From the NCBI RefSeq assembly GCF_032854445.1, contig NC_088304.1, positions 27,473,732-27,537,731 on the forward strand: a stretch of 64,000 nucleotides of DNA, read 5' to 3'. Made by a program: the position numbers and the translations under genes. Shown here in pieces: positions 23,959 to 37,700 of this stretch. This DNA comes from Liolophura sinensis. Its lineage: Eukaryota; Mollusca; Polyplacophora; Chitonida; Chitonidae. A model generated the notes under the pieces. That model did not search any database. It was not told where the DNA came from and saw nothing but the letters and a program-made list of their open reading frames with translations. Position 1 is the first letter of the stretch, and each line of letters starts with the position of its first letter.

Positions 23959-25553
23959 CCGCAGGAAATATATACGTTGGCTGAAATTCATGAAATTAAA
24001 GAGATTTTTATGATATTAATTTTACTTAAAATAAAAAGAGAAAGGAAGCGCGCTTTTGGCGTAGTAAAATCCAGAGTAGAAAACATTCTATAGCGTCTCG
24101 TGTATGTGTGACGCTAAACATGTGACACTCGATAGAAACCAAATGCGTCGGTATCATATTTTACAGCATTTCATATTTGTATGCCCATTGTGTTGGGTAG
24201 TTCTGCTACAGTCAACTGCGTCTGTCTTCCGGATGAGGAAGTCTTGACTGAACTACAGTTCATTAATTTGTTTCACAGCTTGCTCGCGACATGAAATGGC
24301 TCCTCGGCCGTAACAAATACAGGCTTAACTGAATCACAGTAATAGGCTATGGCAGCACGGGAACTCGCTGACTTCTTCGGAGTTTGGCAAAGCCGCCGCT
24401 CAGCCGGTTGTTAATAGTAGCGTACTTCACCGAGAGGGCCGTACCACCTCATCACCACTGTACAGTAGGTTGTGCGTCCCAGATTCAACGGGCGAGAAAT
24501 GCTGGACTGGATAAAAGCTGACAGCTGCTCTGTTCAGCCAGTAGAGTGGCTGCGGAACGGTTATACGGAAGGTCGACCGGCAAACGCGAGATTTTCACGA
24601 GAACAGCCACTGACTCTGTGAGGAGAGTGGAGTACAACTGCTAAGCCTGCTAGCAACCCGCGTCACGTCCAATGTTGTAGTTCTTGGATTTACGTTAAAA
24701 GTACTAGACGCGTGAGATTTGAAAAGAGAGTGTTTATTTTTTCTATTTTTACAAGAAGTGGTCTCTGCAGCAAATGCATGGTTTTGCCTACGTGCTGTTT
24801 TAACTCGGATAATACCAACTGACCAAACAAGGAGGTTGCTAGTTCTATTTTACAGTTCTAGATTTATATTATTATGGCCCGAAAGTGGATTCTGTACACT
24901 GTGTGACCTTCACCCATCGGCTGGACATACCGAATCACCGGGGAAAGTCTCGTGAAGAAGGTAACGTAAACCGACTTTCATTGCAAATTTTAATGGAAAC
25001 AAATTAAGCCTGACACATTAAAGACGTAGGTAATTAGTTAGTTCTGGGTATCGCGAACAACCCCCAAAAAACTTCAGATTCGTGTAACTTTTAAACTAGT
25101 TTTGTGTATACAACGCTGTAGCATCCTACATGTTTACTTAAAATTGCAAACTTAGAACTGTCAAAGGAATTCATACTACTGCTAGAAAAGAATTCACGGA
25201 AACACCTGCCTTGAGTTTTAGCTTCCACTTATACCCAGGTGCTAAAATACAGCTCAGCTTTTTTCTCAAGGCGCTGATGGCATCTGGCATGAGTTTATTC
25301 GAGCAAGGTAATGGCGTTTTACTGAATGGTTAAAAGGTTAGACCTGTTAAACCCTAGCACATGGTCACTCCCACGGTCCAATCCAGAAAAGAGGACAGAG
25401 TGGGCATGAGGGGTATAAACACGAACTATAATATATTCCATCGTTTAACATTTTGACTGGGTCGAAATTGGAATCTTTGATGACTCTCGTTTTATCATTC
25501 TTTTCTCCATTTTTCCCCAGTGAGTTACGCCATATGACACGCGAATGAAAGAT
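23959..25553. other. Intergenic, no feature recognised
   Basis: No supported feature. The 24.3-24.6 kb part is moderately GC-rich without a coding frame. Confidence 0.45.
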
Positions 25554-25752
25554 TTGTTTATTTATTTGGTGTTTATTTAAGGCCGTTTTCGCGAATTCTT
25601 CTCATGCAGGAAAGCGGTAAAATTCATGTGTGGAGGAAACCGGAAAACCCAAGGTAAACCACTGCCACTCACCAAGTACCAGGCAAACCTATATAGATCG
25701 GAAGCATAACCAGCGATAGCTGGATTCGAACTTGCTGCAGTAGTATTGACGG
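25554..25752 (-). repeat. SINE with a different body, 9-bp target-site duplication
   Basis: The minus strand starts near a B box ('gttcgaatccagc'), has a body unlike the 2556 family ('gtggtttaccttgggttttc'), and ends 'aaataaacaccaaataaata'. Flanked by ATGAAAGAT at 25545-25553 and 25753-25761. The A box is lost. Confidence 0.75.
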
Positions 25753-26129
25753 ATGAAAGATCCACTGAATAAAGTATCAAGTGGTGTACAATTATAGCAC
25801 AAATGTTCTAGGTGTGTACTCTTTGCAGACCGTCTTTCAATATAACCAGGGAATGTAAACAACGTATCTATATGAAGGTTTAAAGTCGTGCATGTCTGTG
25901 TAATGGGCGATTAATTTTCAGCCTACAGCGTAACAATTTCTCCTGATCTGCTACTCGCCACATACATTTACAACTACCATCCGCACAGAAGCAAACTCAT
26001 TATTTCTGTGCTGAATTTTAAAGCGTAAAACATTGATGTTATTTAACCAATGATGAAATTGCAACAAAAATGTTAAAATTTGTTATTTCTAAGTTTTTGT
26101 TTCCCACATTTCCACCCAACTTCTGCGTC

Positions 26130-26331
26130 GTGGTGCGTAGTCGCGTGCTCGAATCCAGCTTTTGCTGCTTCGGCCGCGGTCTTAGGTCAGGACTTCATTC
26201 AGCAGCACCTTTTCGTCGGAGAGCTGTAGCTTACCCCGGGCATTCTCGATCCTTTTTTCCATAAAAATGCCCGCCATATAACTGGGACAATCGTTTGTAC
26301 GGCGTTAAACACCAATCAAATAAATAAACTC
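26130..26331 (+). repeat. SINE, 5'-truncated at B box
   Basis: B-box-like 'gtgctcgaatccagc', body with 'cttaccccgggcattctcga', tail 'gtacggcgttaaacaccaat' + 'caaataaataaa'. No clear flanking duplication. Confidence 0.65.
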
Positions 26332-29300
26332 AACGTCTTTCTGCCAGTCATTGAGCACGCACCTCTTCCCAACTTCCGGAAAGATTACCAGGTAACGTGG
26401 ATCGCTTGAGAAGCGCGGTATCTAAGACGATTAACGACCTGGTTGCACGGTGAGGACAGTACAACTCAGCACGTCCCGGGTGTTAGCGCAGTCTGATTGG
26501 TTTATCGTCTGGACGTCGGTACGAATTTACGTGGAAAATCCAAACCATTGCGTCCCCAACCTTAGCTGCGCTAAACACCCTGTGCGCGTAAGCTGCTCAT
26601 CCGACATTCCGTGCCATCAGTTATCGTACTACTGACTGTGTCAAAGTTACAAAAAAACCTTCTTGTTTGTTTGTTCGGGGTTGATCATCGCTTTCAGCAT
26701 AATTTGTTTGTGTCATATGATGACGGTTCCCTTGTAGCCGGTGTGCACGTATTCATTTTGCTGATTCTCTTAAACGCCAGACCCTATCATTAAAGACAAC
26801 CTACATGAGACCCCAAGCCACAGTATACTGGTCTGAAGTAACCAGTAAGAGGCTACATGGTATAACGAGGAAGAATTTACTGAGCATACTGACTTGGCGA
26901 TTGGACCGCTTTAATAAGGTGGACTATCTAACCATTCGGTCATAGCAGTATGTCCCCCTAGTGTGGCCCGTCGCAGTCATTCATACCCTCAGCATTGAGG
27001 TCGTTGGTTTCAATTCAACTGTCTTTTATTCGGATGCAGTTTTGAATCAAGAGGTTTGCCAGGTATCTGGCGAATGGCTTTAGGTTACTTGTATCAAATG
27101 ATGCTTCTGTCGGTTTTTGGTTTAAGATTGAAATGCGTAAGGCCTTGTTAAATTTTATAGAATATGATTTTGCTGGAAAGAAATAACACGTTATACCAAA
27201 GTGTACCACTAGTCCAAAAAATCTTGATAAGAAAACGAATCAAATAGTAAAAAACATAACATTTGAATTGGGTCATTTCAATGTGGATGTGTGAGGAGGA
27301 TACAGGTTACCTTTCGGTTTTCAGGGTGTAAATGCGACTCGTACAAAAGACTCATTCTTCATTACGGCGTAAAACGGCAATGGTATAAAAAATTATATCA
27401 CAACATTCCTGTTTAGAAAGTAAATAATTACGTAAATCTGTAATGCGTCGAGGAATACATCACAACAGTGCTCTGCTCTACCACCCGCGTCCCTGTATAC
27501 CCTTAATCTTTTCTGCCTGAAACACATTTGTTTTTGTGTGTGTGTATGGGGTGTGTAGGAAGCGGTGGGGGGGAGGTGATGTCCAATTCTGAGAATGTAG
27601 CCATTTATCTCGACAGCCTAAGGGTTCTGGCGAAATTGCTCAACACCGCGATATTATTCGAGCAGTTTAAAAGTTCACAGGTCACACCTCTTCCTTGTTT
27701 GCCGTACAAGTGTTGTGTTGTTAGCCGGTCACGGTATATTGGCCATGGGGTTAACCAATTAGATTAATGCTGGCGGATTCCCACCTTGGCGGCGTAACCT
27801 TGCTAATGTCACGACCCGGTACATGGTTGCCGTGTTCTGATAATGTCTTCACACACTGTATACCCAGCTCTCTTCTTAAGCCGTTGTTGAGCAGTTAAGC
27901 TGTTAGTCTGAATGGACAGAGCTGAAAAATCTTCAACTATAGAGTTCAGATGCTCCAGGCTTTGATCTTATGTAATGATGGACTAACCATTAAGCGTGTC
28001 TATCAAACCTGTTGGCCGTAAACAAACGTCGTCTTGTTCAGATGTTTGACTTCCTGTATTGTCAGTAAACAGCGGCTTACAAATAGTTACGAAAACCGTG
28101 AGACGTAACTCAACATTAAATTTCGAGTTGACGTCAGGAAATTTCTGACCAGTTCATATCGTCTTCATTAAGTGAACTATCCAAGTTGCACTAAGTTGTC
28201 ATTTAAATTAAGCCTGTCATCAGCTCCAAGCATTCCGAAGTAGGAAATTCTTTTATGACGTGAATTCATTTAAAATTTAAAAACAAAATCAATCTGATCC
28301 TGATTTAATTGGTCAACATGGAAAGTTCTATTATAACAGATACTGAGTCGTGAGTTCGAATACAATTGCAGGGGCCAGTCGGTTTCTTTCAGCCAGGCTA
28401 ATATAAGCCTCATTTGCATGTTTGATGTAATAACACAGCCACCCCTAGGTTACAGCAATAACCCATGGAATTAGCACCCAGCTCCCGTGTACTGGGTGAT
28501 CATGCGACATTTGCACTAAACAAAGGCGACTGTCTGAAAAACGAATATGGCCTTTTTTTTCAAGCATTCATGTATTCATCGAGACTAGTTTATATTGCTG
28601 ATTCAAATAAGTATTGTAATTTTCCCCGTTGAATTCAGGCGCCTGCAAGTGTGATCAAAGAAAGCTCTTTACAATCTGCTACAAAACAGCCTATGTGTGA
28701 CCTGAAAACAGCATATGTCTTCGGCGGATTCGCGGGGATGTCGAAGTTTACCTTGATATCCTTACCGCTCGTGCTAATTGATGTAAACCCGTCCGTGTTT
28801 CGGACTGTACTATTGGTCCTCCCCATTTCCGGTATGTGTGTCGTCTGCTGCCATAGGCCACGAGGCGTGCCAAATCATCGTCTCCCGGGGTCTCATCAAA
28901 CGACAGATAAATATCGCCCCAAATTATTCCTCGACTCAGCCACTTGCCTCACACAATAGCTATTGTATCTAAGGAAAACACATTATTTGCAGACAAACAT
29001 GTTCCTTCTTTGATTTTCAACTTTGTTTTATCAACTAACGGCATGGGAGCACAATAGTGTTTGTATATGTAGGCCAAACGATTGTAGCCTAGTTGTTGAA
29101 AGTCTGGCGTCCTTAAAGGACATGTACAGTTATAGTTCACATCCTTGAGATCGTCTGTTCATTTTGCTCAACACCACCCGGATCTCTAGACTGGATTGTC
29201 ATACTTGGGCCGTAGGCTGATAGTACGCAGAACCGATCCTAATCACACACGGATATATAACAGAATACATTTATCATCCACAGGCTGAGCGAGCGAAGAA

Positions 29301-29574
29301 TAGTGGGACTACTTTTCAAGGTAAGCCTGAAATACATAGTTTTCTGTCCAGGATTCGGTGAGTTCTTATGAATCAAATTCAATAGGGTGGTCGTTTTCTT
29401 TTATAACTTGTAAGAGTTAGATCCACGAGGGTTGAGCGTTTAGCTTCTTCAACAAAAAGCTTATATGATTAATGCACAGCTTGCATGTATAAGCTTGAAG
29501 TTAAGATGTTTGTATGACCCTCATAATATGAGTTATTATAAAAGTAGTTGAAGTGCATTGCCTTGAAAAGAAGA
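26332..29574. other. Intergenic, no feature recognised
   Basis: No gene supported. B-box-like words ('ggtttcaattcaactg' near 27006, 'gtgagttcgaatac' near 28351) hint at worn SINEs without other parts. A minus-strand frame at 28826-28635 has no motif. Confidence 0.4.
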
Positions 29575-29752
29575 TGGTGAACAGCTTTTGCTCATTCGCC
29601 TAAAAGCCTAGACTGCTATTACCCTATTTTCGTATTATATATACTTTCTTAGTTTTTGGGGAATTGGCGTGGCGATAATTGACTTGGAACGTGCATCTTT
29701 GTTGACGGCTGGTACGTGAAATTCTGTTTCGACACATAGATTCAATAGACCT
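29575..29752 (+). repeat. Family B repeat copy
   Basis: 'taccctattttcgtattata', 'tatactttcttagtttttgg', 'ggaattggcgtggcgataat', 'tgacttggaacgtgcatctt', 'tgttgacggctggtacgtga', 'attctgtttcgacacataga'. Confidence 0.7.
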
Positions 29753-29944
29753 GAGAAGAAGCTTAATTATTTCTTATAGTTAAGAAACTAGTTTAGAGTC
29801 TTATAGTTATGGTTAAGACTAACCCATAACGCTAAATGTTATATCTCCACCAGTTCCAAAAATCTTAATTAAGAGAACACATCAGTAATATAATACATCT
29901 CTGTCAGGCCCGATGTCCTCGTGCATATCCATGACCATCTCGTA

Positions 29945-30266
29945 GAGTGGGTTGTGGCCCAGTGATTAAAAGAGTTTCACGCACAGGGTGCGAGTTCAAT
30001 CCCGATCTTGGACAAGGGGCTTGTAGATTCCCTCGCTCTGACTGTTCGAAGGTCATTCGTAACAATAAGCGGTCGACGTCGCTCTGTTGACAGTTTGCGC
30101 AGTCTAACGTTCGTGGAACACCACATGTTTTCCACCAATACGCTGTGCATATCTGTACGTCAGATGAGGGGATTCTGGATGTTGAAACCTGGTACTACCA
30201 TTTCCCTTACTCGTACAACTGACTGCCATCGCAGAAGCGAAAAATTCTTGAGTTAAATAAATACTT
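29945..30266 (+). repeat. tRNA-derived SINE, second head type
   Basis: A-box-like TGGCCCAGTGATTA and B-box-like GCGAGTTCAATCCC, then an unrelated body, ending 'gaaaaattcttgagttaaat' + 'aaatac'. The head differs from the 2556 family while the 'attcttgagt...aaataaat' end is shared. Confidence 0.65.
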
Positions 30267-30960
30267 AATCATGTCAGTGTTTAATATGAGAGTTTGTTGA
30301 ACTGTGACTGGACTTTCCAAGCAAACTGATGAATGGAATAAGTACAACTACATTTTCCCACATGCCTAAGCAGATTTTAAGCATCTGTTGGTGTTCGTCT
30401 CTGAAACAAATTATTTTCTATGATAAATCATGCGTAAGAAATAAGGGAAGAATACTGATATAGATTACACAGGAAACTGTCATAGTTTCTTAAAGTACGT
30501 AAGGTGTGATCTTTCTAATCATTATCATAGAATATTGCAAACGCTTGGAGCTTAGTATTTACAACAGTGAACACAATAAACATAAAGCTAGCGAAGTGAA
30601 CCTGCAGTGCTGTCAAATAGTTAGGTGTTTCGTGTATATTCTTTAGTCTTTAACACATCCCTAGGTGTCTGGCTTAGGTTGACGCGCTCGTGGGGGGTCG
30701 TAGTCACGGACTCAGACCTGACTGTTAATCGGATTATGAGCTGCTTGTGTGAATGAACTGTTGGGACCCGCATACAAATCGGAGTTAATTTACCAGTCGA
30801 TATGAGACAGGCCTGTGTATCATAACCCCCAAGTTGACATTCTTACAGAGGGAGGGGGGTCTTTTTCTGCCTGTCACAGCCGAGAGTTGATCAGAAACTT
30901 AAGGATACCCGCTGAACTTGCACACGCTAACGGCACAAGAGACTGATCTGTCAGAAAGCT
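30267..30960. other. Proximal upstream region of gene B
   Basis: No coding signal. Inferred regulatory flank of gene B by position only. Confidence 0.35.
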
Positions 30961-30971
30961 AGTATAAATTA
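30961..30971 (+). promoter_or_regulatory. Candidate TATA box of gene B
   Basis: AGTATAAATTA, about 250 nt upstream of the ATG at 31219, sharing AGTATAAAT with the candidate box of gene A. Transcription would begin near 30995 if it is used. An acceptor-like tract (TTTCTTTTAG, edge 31178) leaves open an upstream 5'UTR exon. Confidence 0.4.
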
Positions 30972-31218
30972 TCTTCCGTTTTACTGAAGTCATTCATGTA
31001 GCGTATTCACTTAGGTGGCGAACAGTGCACGTTGAAACTGCGGTTCTACTTCGCACTGATTCAGGCGGATTTCTATTCTACCAGTACCATCTGGTCTGCA
31101 ACAAAGACTGGTTCACGAAGCTTAGAAGAAGTACAGGTGTTGAGTTAAAGTGTACACGTGATTTGTGTTTCTTTTAGGTAGCCAGGCTTTCTGTGGGATT
31201 ATCTGTTCAGCGTTCAAG

Positions 31219-31726
31219 ATGAAGTTCCTGGAGTTTGGACTAGTAGTACTTCTCTGCGTTCTAGTGACCAGCGAGGCCGTCGACAAGCTAAAAAGGCGGG
31301 AAAGAAGACGGTTGCGTGGAAGACGATGCAACTGTGAGAGTGTGATGCAAAAGGTGAATCAAATGATGGACAAAAAACTGCAAGTGTTTGAACAGAGACT
31401 TGGAAAACTTCCCGCAGACAATGACAATGCTGTTCAGTTGTCGTCGACGAAATTAAAAGCGATGGCCCATAAACTGGATATGCTGGGCAAAGAACTTCAA
31501 GGAACGAAAGCCTTGATGCAAAAACAGAGTGTGACACTGCAACACACGCGACAGTTCCTCTACAACAAGCGGGACGATTTCGTCTCTCTGTCGGAGAAGT
31601 ATGCGGTACTGTCGAACACGGTGCAGAACCTCAGTGCGGTTGTGGGGCATCTAGAACAGCTGCTTAGGGCGGATACCACGGAGCCTGTAATCCTTACTCC
31701 TGTTGAACCCGAGACATACCCAAAGG
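31219..31726 (+). CDS. Gene B exon 1 (coding part): signal peptide, basic CxC region, coiled coil
   Basis: Encodes residues 1-169 plus one base. The ATG at 31219 (A at -3) is the first ATG of the frame; the open frame upstream begins at a non-ATG codon. Donor CCCAAAGG|GTAAGT at 31726/31727 matches gene A's exon 1 donor in position and phase. Confidence 0.92.
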
Positions 31727-34700
31727 GTAAGTAAATTACGTAATGTTTGTTGATCTGTTTTGCTTACAGGCATGCAGCCTAATTAGCCACTGTAACTTCT
31801 CGTATGTACAAAACAATGTAGCTACATGACTATCTCGAGTAATCAAGCATCATTAGCATGCAAAAGTGGCCGACGCTTTTGTATAGGAGGTTTATCTGGA
31901 TTTCATTTAACTGTAGGTTTCACACAGCAGCGCCAGAGCTATGAAGGTATAAGATGCGGCTTTTGTCAGACGATTTATTTATTTCTCATTTTAGAACGGC
32001 AAACAATTTAGTAAAAATCTGTACCTAAAAACAATCATGATACTTTTGAGGAAATAAATATATTTATATTTTTCGTATAAGACGTCAATGGATAGAAGCG
32101 GCTCGATATACGTTCCATGTTCCAATTAAAAGCAAAAATGATGATTAAGAATGCCTTTAAACTTGTTACATATAATATGAACACTTTAAGTGTTAGGTCA
32201 AATGCCAACCATCTTAAGTCAATTCCAGTCAAGCCATCGTTAACAATAATCGTAAATACCTATTGTCTCTGGTATCCCACCTTGTATTTCGTGCCTTTTA
32301 CGTTCACCCAAATCGTAAAGGATGCAGCAGAAATATGCATACGCCTATGGGTTACCAGTCATGTCTGTCTAGCAGAGATTCATTCGACATGTTGTGGCTC
32401 CTGACGTTTATCTCTTCCAAATGTCTTCTCGTCTTTAACGAGAAAGCAGAAAAAACCGCATACGGGAGTGCTTGGCCGGATTTCTTTCTCATGGAATCCA
32501 CACCTACTGGCTTAGTGCGGAGAAAAACAAACCAGGTTTGAACAGTGGTTGTAGTTTTAAAAAATACCTTTACTCGTAAAACATAGTATAGTTGAACCGC
32601 CTGTTTCCTTTTTATAATGAGGTAAGAGCTCAAAAATATTTCATACCATGTGTCCATTTATTGACGTGTTTTGTTTTATGCTTTATTGCCCTGGTGTATT
32701 GTAGATACACGATAAGAGTCATGTTAGGCAGTTTTCTTTCCCAACCATTATTAATTAATAGCTACGTTAGACAACTTTCTTTGCCCACCATCGTTACTAG
32801 CTACTTTACAAATAGAATGTGTTCATATTTATAGAAAGGTTACTGAGGTGGACGTTTACGATCCAATTTGATCTTGAATTATGACGTTTGACCGTGCTAG
32901 TTTCCTGGCCGCGGTATGGATGAGATACTACCAAGATAGCGTTGAACCCCGTCCATTTCACTATACGTCTTTCCTGTACCTCATCGGCTACGTGTGACGA
33001 TTTGGCAACAATCACACTGTTGTCCTTATCTTGCTATATCATATAATATATTATTGTTTAAGAAAATATTATCCTAAGACTCCAGAAGAAATTGTCAGTT
33101 GAGCTTAAGAAAACTGTGTACATCTTCTTGGTATCTAATCAAATGTCCTCATAGTCTCCGATCAATGTCGGATCCTGCCGACTAAAATCGCAGATTTGCC
33201 TTGCTGTCGATGCACCGGGTACATTTGTGTTAATTGCGACGCTGTGTTTTGTATTATTCAAGAATAAGATGATATGAAGTAAAGCTTGAAAGAAACTTGT
33301 TATCGTCTTTCTCAAATTCTTCAGACGATGTTGAACAACATTGAAAACAGCGAAAGCCTCTTTTCAACGTCGACAGCACGGGTGTAAATTCTCAAGCTTT
33401 CTTTAACCCGATGACTCAATTCTACGATGTCGTTGACATCCATTGTGCCTATATAAGTTCCAGCTGAAGAGGTCCAGAGTTCGAACCTTGCTGGATTTAT
33501 ACTCTATATACTCCACCTCACAGAAGCACGTACGAAGCCCATTTCGGGGCCAGAAAACGTGGTATGAATTATCGCTTCTACTTTTGTTTCCTGGAGCACA
33601 AGGATCTCGATGGCGACGAACATCGGCAATCTCCTGCCAGTCGCCTCGCCTCTATGCCCCCGGGTTATTCCACCTCCCTCCCACTCATCAGTCTCACCCC
33701 TGACCATATCCCCTTAACTCCGGCACACACCAACCGTTCGACGCGATTCCGTTAATCTTTCTACCTAGATTTGTTTATAAATAGACCGGGTGATATGTTG
33801 CTCCTGTCACCGCTTGACATGTTATGCGTTAAGACCTAACCTGGTTTAGATAATAATCTAAGTTATTGGTGTGTATAGTAGGGTTTAGTCTGAGATAGCC
33901 GCATCTGTCAACCTTGTAACCGCAACAACCCCAGTACCTTGGCTCCCTGGGCCGTGTGTGCCCCGACCTGCTTGCCCCAGCGGTAATGTACTAAAACCTA
34001 CCCCAGAAAAACTAACCCACGGTAATCCACACTGGAGGCAAGGTGGTTTCCTGAATGTATGAACCAGTGCTTCCAAAAGTTAGGTGACTGTGGTCTGCCT
34101 CGTGTCAGCTATTGATAGAAGCAGTCGTAGTTTAGTATTTGGAGCTAAGATTGAACAGCTGGTTGTTCCGCCGTACACATTTGTTTCTAAAACAAAAATA
34201 TTTGTGGGTATTGCTCCGACCATGTTCTATTTTTCTTTCAACGGAATGGATTTGTAGACGTTAATATATTATTATATTCAGCTCACTTGGTAAAGCAATA
34301 TGTGCCCAGACTGCTTCATCCATTTGTAGTAAATAGGTTTTGTATTTACATGTACTTTACTTCTTTAGAAGTTCGCTACGACATGGCTGCAGTGCCGCGT
34401 AGGTCGCGTCATGCCATCATAACAATGCAGCTATTCATTTACAAACATATTGACCAAAATATGCAAGCAACGTCTTCTGAGCTTACCCAAAATATTAGAG
34501 GTATATCGGCTACATGATATAGATGTTATATCTAGCAATAAATGTTAAGGAATAAAATTTTCGCTCGCATCCTTAGTTGATCTACACTATACAAAGTGAA
34601 GCCGGCCTGTTGGCATTTCGCCCAATTTGGCCATAATAAACGTGCATTTGTGTATAAATAAATCATAATTGTGTTACTTCATTCCCATATTTATCTGTTT

Positions 34701-37700
34701 GACTATGACCTCTAATAACATAATTGACGTGCAGATAAGTAGCGTAAACCGTGCTATCATCACCCAGGTCGTTTATCCCACGCACATCTTCCCACCCCCG
34801 CCTGAGCCCTGGACACCACGTTCAGTAGTGGAGACCATAGCGGCCGGGCGGATGGAGGAGAACTGTGGTCACGTGGTCAGGTCGGGCACCGCCGTGTTAT
34901 CGCGGTAAGTGGAGGGGTCAAAGGTGGCTGGTGCGGTAAACAGTCCAGTGACACGACTTCTGACATTTCCATCCCAGAGTTTACACACAGTCATATTGTC
35001 TACATGTATTTAAGATACCTATCGCGGAGCAGCCCGTCCCTCTTTTCATCATCGCCCTCTGGTTGGTACCAGTCGCCCTCTGCCTTTGCCCAGACAAAAC
35101 CCCGCCCTGATTAATGCTGATAACAAACTAGTATTCGGTCGGGAGGGGGGTGGGGATGGGGGAGGGGGGGGGGGGGGGGGGTTGCTTGACGATGTGTATA
35201 TGCATCGTCTTAAATCCAATCGCTATGATGCATCTAGGAACAGTTTCAATCAAAACGAAACTGAGATACATAATTACCGACAATAAATACTTGGTGTCTG
35301 GTTAAATTACCGGCATAACATAGCATTTGAAAACTATTGACTGATTCACTTTACATAACTTCTTACTTTCGTTCATCGGTGGCGTGTCTTAAATATTGTT
35401 TAAGAAACTCATTATAATTTATGGTTGGCATTTCTGATCGGTAACTTTACCATGCCATATCAACAGACTTTTGCTTGTATTATTACTGTATAAGCTGAGT
35501 TCTTCACAAGTAATTGAAAGCATTTTCTGGCCTCACTAGCTTTTGACAACGTTGCGGTTAATTCAAACAATATATTCATAACATTGTTGGACCAATGCAT
35601 TAGCGACTGTTATGGAGCTAACACCCGCAGAAAATGGCTTAACGTCCATTTTTTATGTGACTGATGAAATACAAGACTGCTTTTTACAGAACAGGATGTA
35701 AATTTCGTACCGTTTCTGTGACATGGGTTATACAAGCATGTGGCGCTTTCTGTTATGCCGTCTAATGAAACCGACCGTTGCTTGCAATGGAGCGGAGCTA
35801 TTGCCTGTTGATAAATGGGACCATGGTCGTCATTTTACCTAAATTGGGGCGATCTTGTGTTTTACGTATTTGCACCGATGACGAGCTGAGGGTCTGTCGG
35901 TTCGAGTAATATGTAGGAAAAGGAAATACGAGGGGTTTCTTGGAACCTGCCATTGTAGAAGTGATTTCTGACTGAAAGGGGCGCTATTAAAGCCTTAAAA
36001 TCCCGGCACTCTTCTTCAAGCGGGCAAGTAGCCAGAAGCTTTTGCACATCGCTTTCCTGTTCCTTGTTATTTTAGACGATTTTATTAAGCCCACATGCTA
36101 GTCAGGAAAAACACGTTTAGAAATCAGTTTCTGAGTTATGGGATAAACACTAGGGGATTCTCCATTTGACACCGTCAAAGTCCGCCGATTTTGGCTCCCT
36201 TCGCCAACAGCTACTTGTAGTTTTCTTGTTTCAATTATCTACCCAAGCCTTTTGTTTATGCGTCATACGCCGTCTAAAATATCATCTCCTGAATACATGC
36301 ATTGCCTAGCAGATGGGGAAAAAGTGGCGTATCGTAAAGATGGCAGCGCGCGTCAATAAACACCTTGCTGTCAGTGGTATTGCATTTCTGCCGAGGCTGC
36401 CCGCTGATTGCCTGAAATCGCCGGGGCGATTGGCCCGGTCAGGTATTTCTTCCTCAACTATTACCCGGCTAGCAAACGCTGTACCTTTGTTTACGGAAAT
36501 CTATTGTTGTTTGGGCCACGTGTGTTAACCAGCTAGCTTCGCCAGTTGCCGACCACATGGCTGACATTGTTAACGTAGCCAGATCCACCCGAGAGACCGA
36601 GGCAGACGTCTCATGAGTCTCGCTTTGATCCCCGACCCTCGGAATTTCGTGCCCTATCCGTGGCCATGCTGGGCAAAGACGACTATCTCCATGTCCAAAC
36701 TTAACAGCTTAAAACGTCAATTGAAACACATTGACTGTATTGTAGTGCGCGACATAGCCTCTTTGTCCTGCGTGTTTGTTTCGATCGTCGTCAGGACCTC
36801 CATGATCGTGACTTCTGCTTCACCTTACCCTCTCTTGCTCACAGCGTATCGCTGGTTATGTTTGTATTCGACTCTCCGTCAATAAAGTCGTTGGATAATG
36901 CCTGCGCATGTGTGTATACCTCGTTGCCCTCTTTTATCGCCCATTGTACGATCGTATCATTGTAAGCGTTGTGTAAGTACCGTTGTAGGGCATACCCATT
37001 CATGTCATTTTGGGGCTGTGCCCCCCTGGAGCCCCTTTCTACCCTCTATATTGTATTCATCCCTTTGAAGAGACCATCAACAAACGTTTGATCTTATCTT
37101 ATATATATTGGGTAACAACCGTGCATTGAGATACATTCGCTTATTTGATAGTTTTCTTAGGTGACTATTTCCTCCGAGATATTGTTGGATTACCGCACGT
37201 TAGATTTGAAGCCACAGAAATTTTTAATCTTTTAGTTCAGCGCCATTCTGTGCCTATTCTATATATGTATCATTCTTCCAAACAGCATTATTAAACTCTT
37301 CTTTTTCGAAATATATATTTCAAACCCTTTTCTAAAATATTGTTTTCTTTTACTGTTTCCAGAGTTTTGTTTGAAAACCATCATTATTAACCACAGGATA
37401 AAAAAAAAGATCCACGAGTATTTTACTACATGTAATAGTAATTAAAGTTTGTCCCGATGAGATAACACGATCCATCTGCTGCATATTAAAACAAAATATA
37501 AGTATAAGTGATGGTATTTTTTTGGTGCTTTAAGTTGGTATTATGTAATATCCATATCTGATCTAATTAATTAAGTTAATTAGTTTTGAAACATCCTTCA
37601 GATGAATCTAGAAGCTGCTGTTATATTTGCTCATGTATGAATCCTAATTCGTTCAGAACACTAAATAACACATTAAGGTCTGTCTAACATAAAAAATCAT

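Noticed and set aside
28635-28826. Minus-strand frame that looked like a possible exon between the two genes
   Set aside because: No family recognised, no convincing splice borders, and an overlapping plus-strand frame is as long.
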